Assembly (NCBI GenBank): GCA_000151295.1
Contig: GG745350.1
Span: 207,939-271,938 of the forward strand
Direction of reading: 5' to 3'
DNA: 64,000 nt
Origin: Allomyces macrogynus ATCC 38327
Taxonomy: Eukaryota > Blastocladiomycota > Blastocladiomycetes > Blastocladiales > Blastocladiaceae
Part shown: positions 57,740 to 64,000 of the stretch, piece by piece
Position numbering within the stretch: the first letter of the stretch is position 1
Layout of the letters: each line of letters opens with the position of its first letter
Translations under genes and position numbers: made by a program
Notes under the pieces: model-generated
What the model was told of the DNA's origin: nothing
Seen by the model: only the letters and a program-made list of their open reading frames with translations
The model's database searches: none

Positions 57740-60230
57740 AAAACCACCGCTGCCGCCGCTTCTCCCAGTAACTCGTTTGCAAATGGAGCTGCATCACCAA
57801 GCCCAACTCGCTTCAACGGCGCCAGCTCGATTTCGGGGCTCGACTATGGCTGTCCGCTTCGCGGCGGCCCGACGGCGATCCACGGCGCCTCGGCGCTCGA
57901 GCGCGTTTCCAAGTACCTCAATACGCGCGCGCGCCCATTTTCCACCGGCGCAACGAGTCCGCCAATGCATCGCATCGACCGGACCAATGCCATGCGGTCA
58001 GCGGACAGCAGCCGCAGCAGCAGCCGATGCTCGGCGCACAGTTCCCTGCGGCGCACCAATCCTGTGCTCGACCACCGCACCACGTCACCAGCCGCGATTG
58101 TCGTCGACGAGACCGATTCGAGCATTTCATTGGCCGCGTCTGAGATTCCGTCCGACACGTCGATTGTCTTGCACAACCCGCCGAAAATCCGGTCGACTAC
58201 ACGACCGCACCCGACATCGGCTGCCGCAATTCTCGACCAGTTCCGCAAACCCGACGATTCGCCTACGCCATCCGTGTCGACAGCATCCAGAATTGCCAGT
58301 CCAGCACCGGCCTCGGTGGCGGTGCCCAACGAGCCGTCCAAGGACCTCGTCAGAGACTTTTCAGCGTTTCTCAACCACATGAGCGATCCGTCCGGGGTTG
58401 TACAGGAATCGGGTCGGTCGGCGATGGACAAGTCGATTCGAGACCAGTCTCGCTCGGCCGTGGAGATTCTCAGCTCGATGTGCAAGACGCAGTCGTCGGC
58501 GATTGCGACTTCTGTGCCGGTTTCGAGACGCCGATCCGGTTCACCCTCGAAAGTGTCGTCACAGCGCAGCACGGGTGCCTCAGAGCGCGGCAATCAGTCG
58601 TCAGCAGTCACGTCGGCCATTTCCGAAGAGCACAGTTGCGACGAAATGTCATTTGGCGACGTGACGTCGGTCATTGAAGAGGAAGGGTCCGATGCTAGTG
58701 CGATTTCCGAGTCAGTCGTGTCGTCGATCGCATCTGCGGCGAGCTCGGGTGCGACCAGTCGCGGCTCCAAGGTCGTTTCTGACGCTTCGGGCTCGCGCTC
58801 TGCCGCGTCGTCGCGATTGTCGTCGGTGCGTTCGCGGAGCAGCACTTCCAGCAGTGCCGTGAGCGCTCGATCCGAAGCGACCCGCTCTGACGTGACCTCA
58901 GAGTACACCGTCGACTGGTTCCCGCCGCTCGCTCCGGACTCCGGCACCGTTGGTTGCGCCAGCTTCGGCAACCTTGCCAGCTGAACCGGCTCCCTTCACC
59001 GGCGAAACAGTCGGCCGACCCGACCCAGCGCCGCCGGCTGCCGACGAGTCGCGCAAAACCGAACCAGTTCCGCAATCCCTGCGGCCTCCTGCGCAAGTCA
59101 CTCCCGTCGCTGACCAGATTGCCAACGTGCCGGCCAGACGACCCGACTCGGCGCTGTCCGGCGAAACGCGCGATGCACTTGTGCTTCCGCAAGGCCCGCG
59201 GTCTCCTGCCCAAGCCGCGCCCGTCTTCGATCCGGTTGCGCAGATTGTGTTTCCTCGGCGCAAACCGTCTCGCCCGACCCCGCCCATGCCCGACTCGGCG
59301 CAGTTCCCGCACGCCACCGACCCGTCTACTCCACCCACTCAGCCGGCGTTTTCGGCAGTCGTGATTCCGGGGACGGCGTCTGCGCGTGAACGGCGTGATT
59401 CGGGATCCATGCGTTCGGCGACAAGCAGGTCACGGCGCGATTCGAGAATTCGCGCGACTCGCAATCCACCCGCGACCGAACCGGATCGTTACGCTTCCAG
59501 CACCGCTCATCGAGACTGTGACTCAGATTCTCGTATCCGCTCCGACGCGCGGGCGTCGACGCACGATCGGGTCACCGGTACGTCGCGTCACCCGGCTCAC
59601 CATTTCGCGCCCCCACCACCTGCACATGCACGACCTCTGCCAACCGCGCTCCCACCGGCGCTCGACCCGACCGCGTCCAACCAGTGCGCGCCGCTGGTCG
59701 ACATGATGCAGCACCTGCGATCCAGACACTCTCCACCCCCTCACCGCCACCGCGCCGATTGACGGCCGACTCGGGCACTTCCGCACCCGCAGCGTGCGCG
59801 TGCGAACATCATGACACGGCACTTACGCGCGCGTTCAACCAGCTCCTGCTCACGCAGGTGCATCTCGTGCAACACTTGATGAGTGCGGCGCCGGGAGTAA
59901 CGGGTGGCGGGTTTCGGTATACGACACTCGAGGATACTTGCGAGGTGCATTTTTTTACTGCGTTTTTGGGGTGGATTCTTGTTTTGGTTTGTGTGTGCTC
60001 ACGGATATTCGGGTTAGTATTTGCGCCAGCAACGGCGGCCGCCGCTGTCCATGGACGAGGCGCTCGCACAAGTGCGGTGGGAGGAGGAGCGCGAGATGGA
60101 GCGCGTGCGAGTCGGTCAGTGGCGACTGAGGTTAAGGGCCGATCCTGACGCGGCACGCTGGGACTGGCGGAGGTCGGTTGTGATACTACGATGGACTGGA
60201 TCAAGACTCGATGCGTCATGTTCGTGCTAA
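57740..60230 (+). CDS. Ser/Pro-rich putative membrane protein, exon structure unresolved
   Basis: Long open segments in changing frames: ~57740-58980 (SISGLDYGCPLRGG; then ~280 residues very rich in Ser, e.g. SSRLSSVRSRSSTSSS), 58950-59762 (Pro/Arg/Ser-rich, VAPASATLPAEPAPF), ~59760-60010 (LTRAFNQLLLTQVHLVQHLM, then a hydrophobic helix FFTAFLGWILVLVCVCSRI), and ~60053-60230 (MDEALAQVRWEEEREMERV). Codon bias and low-complexity style are continuous, so I take them as one gene with one C-terminal membrane helix. The 58.95 kb frame change looks like a one-base slip rather than an intron. The start codon is not found in frame before MHRIDRTNA, so a 5' exon is missing. AATAAA at 60232-60237, right after the TAA, may be the polyadenylation signal. 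No known domain. Confidence 0.4.
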
Positions 60231-60231
60231 A

Positions 60232-60237
60232 AATAAA
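60232..60237 (+). promoter_or_regulatory. Possible polyadenylation signal AATAAA
   Basis: Canonical AATAAA immediately after the TAA stop (60228-60230) of the Ser/Pro-rich gene. Such motifs are less strict in fungi, so this is tentative. Confidence 0.35.
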
Positions 60238-60869
60238 TTTCCTTCTCTGTTGCTGTGTGAGTGAAATCTGGCTTTGAAGAATGATGTTTCCGGACGGATC
60301 TTCTAAGCATAACAGCCACCACCATTGGACCGATTCCTTCTCGCGTGTCGCGTCGGTGAGTGATGTTTGTCCTTCCATCTGCACATATTCGTACAACCAG
60401 AAAGCAGACGCTATTTTAACCTCGCAATTTGATGAAATGAAAGAACAAAGACGATCAACAGTGCCAAACCGTCCGCTCAAAGCTTTGCCTTGCCGTTCAG
60501 CACGTAAGTTCGAAACATCGACTTCACGCGTGGCCACGTTCTTTTCGCACAAACTCGAGCATGTTTGGGATTGCAACTCCTCACTTCTCCACCCGTTTTC
60601 GTTGCAAGGAATCAAGGTGGAGATCGCACGACGAAGTGCTCGAACACAAGCACCACATCAAGTCCCACACACACACTATTGAGATGCAAAAAAGCATGGA
60701 AACGAAAGAGAATTTTTCATATTTTGCACACTTATGAGGGATTACTTACAAGGCAGCGAACAAACATGGGGCGAAGGGGGAAGGGGGATGGTTGCGGGGT
60801 AATGGCGAACAAGCGACCAAACACCAAAATTGTGCAAAAATTGTCCCGTCGGCACAGCGAGCGAGGCAC

Positions 60870-63385
60870 TTAGCAGAACGAGACCGTGTGGAAATCGACC
60901 GACTGAGCCTGAGCCTGAGCCTGCGAGGCCGAGACGCTGGCGCCCGACGCATCAACCGACTGCGTCTGGAACTGCGCCTGCGACGCGAACACATCGGCAT
61001 GGCCTTGAGCCGACGCCGAGACGTCCTGGCTCTGGTACTGCGCCTGCGACGCGAACACATCGGCGTGGCCGTGAGCCGAGGCCGAGACGTCCTGCGTCTG
61101 GAACTGCGCCTGCTGAGCAAACACATCAGCATGCCCGTGAGCCGATGCGTCGATCGTCTGGCCCTGGAACTGCGCCTGCGACGCGAACACATCAGCGTGG
61201 CCGTGAGCCGACGCGCCAATGGACTGCGACTGCGCCTGGAACTGCGACGCGAACGCATCGAAACCGTGCGCGAACGCCGACGAGACGTCAATGTGCTGGC
61301 CCTGGAATTGCGCCTGAAGGGCGTTGATGTCAAAGTTGCCGAACCACGAGCCGTCGGCGTGCTGCACAGCGCCTTGGTGCGCGTGCTGCGCGACAATGTA
61401 CGAGCCGTCGTCGTGGCAGTGGCCAGCATGCGCCGACGAGACCTCGACCGTCTGCGACTGCGCCTGGCCCTGAGCAACCGAGACCGACGACGACGAGCCG
61501 TGGACCGCGACCGACGAAGCATCAGCCGACTGGTACTGGCCCTGCGACTGGGCAACGTTCACCGACGACGAACCGGCAGCCGAAACGTCAGCCGACTGGT
61601 GCTGAGCCTGGCCCTGCGCAACCGACACGTTGGAGCCATCGTAGCAGCCAGCGGTCGACGAGGCATCGGCCGTCTGGTACTGGATCTGACCCTGCGACGC
61701 GGACGCGTTGGTACCAGCAGCATGGCCGCAACCAGCAGCCGACGAAACCTCGACGTTCTGGCTCTGGAGCTGGCCCTGCTGAGCCGACACGTTTGCACCT
61801 GCGGCGTGGCCGTGACCTGCAGCCGACGAGACATCGACGTTCTGGCTCTGGAGCTGGCCCTGCTGAGCAGAAACGTTGGCGCCCGTGGCGTGGCCAGCGT
61901 GGCCAGCGGCGGCGGTCGAAACGTCAGCATGCTGGCCCTGGACCTGGCCCTGGTTCGCCGTCGCGGTCGTGTGGGCACCCGTGGCGGCACCCGTGGCGTG
62001 GCCGGCGTGGCCAGCGGTGGCGGTCGAAACGTCAGCGTGCTGGCCCTGGATCTGGGTCTGGTTCGCCGTCGCGGTCGTGGTGTGGGCACCCGTCGTGTGG
62101 CCAGCGGTAGTCGACGCGGTCGAAGCGTCGGCGGTCTGGACCTGAGCCTGGTTCGCCGTCGTGGTCGTGTTGGCGCCAGCGGTGTGGCCAGCAGCGGACG
62201 ACGCGTCGGCGCCCTGAACCTGCGCCTGGTTCGCCGTCGTCGTCGTGTTGGCGCCAGCGGTGTGGCCAGCAGCGGACGACGCGTCGGCGCCCTGAACCTG
62301 CGCCTGGTTCGCCGTCGTGTTGGCGCCCGACGAAGCCTGCTGAGCTTGCGCCTGGTTCACCGACCCGTTGGCGGCATCGGCCTGCTGCGCTTGCATCTGC
62401 TGGACCGAGCCGTCCGTGCCATCAACCTTCTGGGCCTGCATCTGCTGGACCGAGCCGTCCGTGCCATCGGCCTTCTGGGCCTGCATCTGCTGCGCAGAGC
62501 CGTCCGTGCCATTGGCTTGCTGCGCTTGCAACTGCTGCGCTGAGCCGTCCGTGCTATCGACCTTCTGGGCCTGCATCTGCTGGACCGAGCCGTCCGTGCC
62601 ATCGGCCTTCTGGGCCTGCATCTGCTGAGCAGAGCCGTCCGTGCCGTTGGCTTGCTGCGCTTGCAACTGCTGCGCTGAGCCGTCCGTGCCATCGACCTTC
62701 TGGGCCTGCATCTGCTGGACCGAGCCGTCCGTGCCATCGGCCTTCTGGGCCTGCATCTGCTGAGCAGAGCCGTCGGTGCCGTCCACCTTTTGCGCCTGCA
62801 TCTGCTGCGCAGAGCCGTCGGTGCCGTCGGCCTTCTGAGCCTGCATCTGCTGAGCAGAGCCCGACTCCGAGTCAATCTGTTGCGCCTGGAGTTGCTGCGC
62901 AGACACGTCGTTGGACGCGGCGGGCGCGGCCGTGGTGGTGGCCGTCGTCGTGGTGGCGGGCGTCGCGGTGGACGTGGTGGTGGTCGCGGGCGTCGCGGTG
63001 GCCGTGGTGGTGGTAGCGGGCTAGTAGTAGTTGATGGAGAAATGATCGGATCAGTTTGGGAGGTCCTGAAAGTCGGCGAGATTGCGCGCGCCGATGGGCA
63101 GTACAAAAATGCGAGAGTGTGCACGTACAGCAGCCGTGGTCTGGATCGTCGCATCGGGCGCTGTCGTGGCCGTCGTGGTATCGGGAGCGGTCATGGACTG
63201 GATCGTCGCGTCCGGGGCGGCTTGGAGGGGCACAGCGTCGGCGGTGGTCACGTCCTGGTGGTTGAACGCAACGTGATCCCATCAGTTGCTGACTTAAGCA
63301 CGACGAGGAGCCAGGTGCGATGGTGGAGAAGGAAGGGAGCGCGCCCAAGAGTACATACGGGAGTCGTGGCGTTGACGGGGTCCAT
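60870..63385 (-). CDS. Gln/Ala-rich tandem-repeat protein, 767 residues (3 exons)
   Basis: Exons 63385-63359 (MDPVNATTP), 63254-63129 and 63020-60870 join in phase 0 across introns of 104 and 108 nt (GTATGT and GTACGT donors). Residues ~1-89 are Thr/Ala/Pro-rich (ATTTTSTATP type). Then come 13 units of 15 residues of the form SAQQMQAQKADGTDG (~90-284). Next are longer units around TANQAQVQGADASSAAGHTAG, VSAQQGQLQSQNVDVSSAAG, and five copies of GHADVFASQAQFQ-type units. The end is SVDFHTVSFC. All unit types share alternating Gln (QxQxQ) followed by a D/V-A/S-S turn, suggesting a beta-rich or fibrous fold. No signal peptide or TM is visible, so location is unknown. The function is not known; adhesive, structural or prion-like roles are possible. 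Confidence 0.75.
62290..62880 (-). repeat. 45-bp coding tandem repeat with a 135-bp higher-order period
   Basis: Thirteen 45-bp units encode the 15-residue repeats. Three unit types (AQQMQ..AD, VQQMQ..VD, AQQLQ..AN) recur in that order, giving a 135-bp higher-order repeat present two to three times with high identity. This indicates recent expansion by unequal exchange or sl­ippage. Confidence 0.85.
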
Positions 63386-64000
63386 GGTGGTGGTGGGAGA
63401 AGAGATTGGGTGTGGGATAGACGATGCTTGGAAAAGCTGGTCGATGTCGGCTCGAAACGGCGGGTCGTGCACCGCTTATATAGCACTCGCGAGCACCGGA
63501 AGGCCCGTACACGTCCGAACTATTTTGAACTTCGAATTCCCGTTGGAGCGTGTCGTCGCAGCCAAAGGCCAACTGCTGGCAGATAGAGTGTCAACCGGAT
63601 CAAGGGACGCAGCGCGAACGGAGGACGCGCGCGGTGTACGACAAGCCCAACGGCGCGCATTGTCGCCGTCCGTTGTCGAGCTGCGCAGTGATGCAGACAA
63701 GGCGGATCAGACGGACCAACGCGTCAGATCAAGGTCGCAAGGTTCATTTGGTGGGGTGCGCCGATGTCCCGCCATCCTGCCTTCTTCTCGCTTTTGCTTC
63801 TGTCTTCACCGCGCCTTTGGGAATGGGACTCTATCTGTGGCCTCGCTTCGAGTGCTTGCGCTTCACCGCGCCCATTCGCTGCTTCACCGTCCTCAACACG
63901 AATTCCGGCGCCCTCCGCCTTTCTTCACCGCTGTCGCCTCTCTTGGCGGCGTCGCCCGTCAAAGAATTTGAGCATCTTCAATGCTGCTGATCGCAGCGCG
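63386..64000. other. Right-end intergenic stretch, nothing recognised
   Basis: Upstream region of the repeat-protein gene to the window edge. Plus-strand frames here show no domain. A TATA-like TATATAG at about 63478-63484 lies roughly 95 bases upstream of the repeat-protein ATG and could be its core promoter. Confidence 0.4.

Noticed and set aside
60792..62543. 583-codon plus-strand frame with repeats
   Set aside because: Antisense of the Gln-rich repeat gene. The minus-strand protein has coherent motifs, introns with proper splice sites and a start; this one does not.
62290..62880. Regular 45-bp repeats, considered as a CRISPR array
   Set aside because: No unique spacers: units are contiguous, in frame and coding. 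The genome is eukaryotic.

Overview
The window is nuclear DNA of a eukaryote, most likely a GC-rich, early-diverging (zoosporic-type) fungus. I see about 23 genes and one decayed copy, on both strands. Most genes are broken by very short GT-AG introns (about 62-108 nt, often donor GTACGT/GTATGT and acceptor TAG or CAG). Several products are fungal or opisthokont housekeeping proteins: exocyst Sec8, COPI gamma (Sec21), a Cdc2-like kinase, Dph1, mitochondrial IF-3, ZW10, Nic96/Nup93 and CDP-diacylglycerol synthase. The fungal assignment and the phylum are inference from gene content, GC bias and intron style; no marker in the window settles them. I rebuilt exon joins by hand and checked that phases agree and that protein families continue across each join. 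Nothing was aligned by computer.

Layout. 1-11.8 kb (all minus strand): the 5' part of a Pro-rich single-pass membrane protein running off the left edge, a secreted CAP/SCP protein, an unknown protein with three internal helical repeats, and a RING-finger protein. 12.8-23.4 kb (minus): SEC8 in nine exons, a protein with an ILEI/FAM3-like domain, and SEC21. 24.1-27.2 kb: a CDK1-type kinase (plus) and DPH1 (minus), whose 3' end is lost in a 100-N gap. 28.9-35.7 kb (plus): a TM+SH3 protein, a MYND-finger gene followed by a decayed copy of itself, and mitochondrial IF-3. 35.8-38.3 kb: ZW10 (minus). 38.8-40.8 kb: a two-TM protein with a Pro/Tyr/Gln tail (plus). 41.7-46.5 kb (minus): two aldo-keto reductase paralogues, both interrupted, around a TM+SPRY gene. 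46.9-52.0 kb (minus): NIC96 and CDS1. 52.5-56.7 kb: two divergently arranged paralogous membrane-protein genes with damaged frames. 57.7-60.2 kb: a Ser/Pro-rich putative membrane protein. 60.9-63.4 kb (minus): a 767-residue Gln-rich tandem-repeat protein.

The genes do not form one pathway, but vesicle traffic is well represented: Sec8 (exocyst), Sec21 (COPI coat) and ZW10 (Dsl1/NRZ tether) lie within about 25 kb, with a TM+SPRY protein resembling sorting adaptors nearby. I found no self-contained new system such as a defence island. The most interesting items are the ILEI-like domain, the repeat proteins at 7.8-9.0 and 60.9-63.4 kb, the fast-decaying duplicated pairs (MYND, aldo-keto reductase, divergent membrane proteins), and single-base frame breaks in otherwise intact essential genes, which look like assembly errors.
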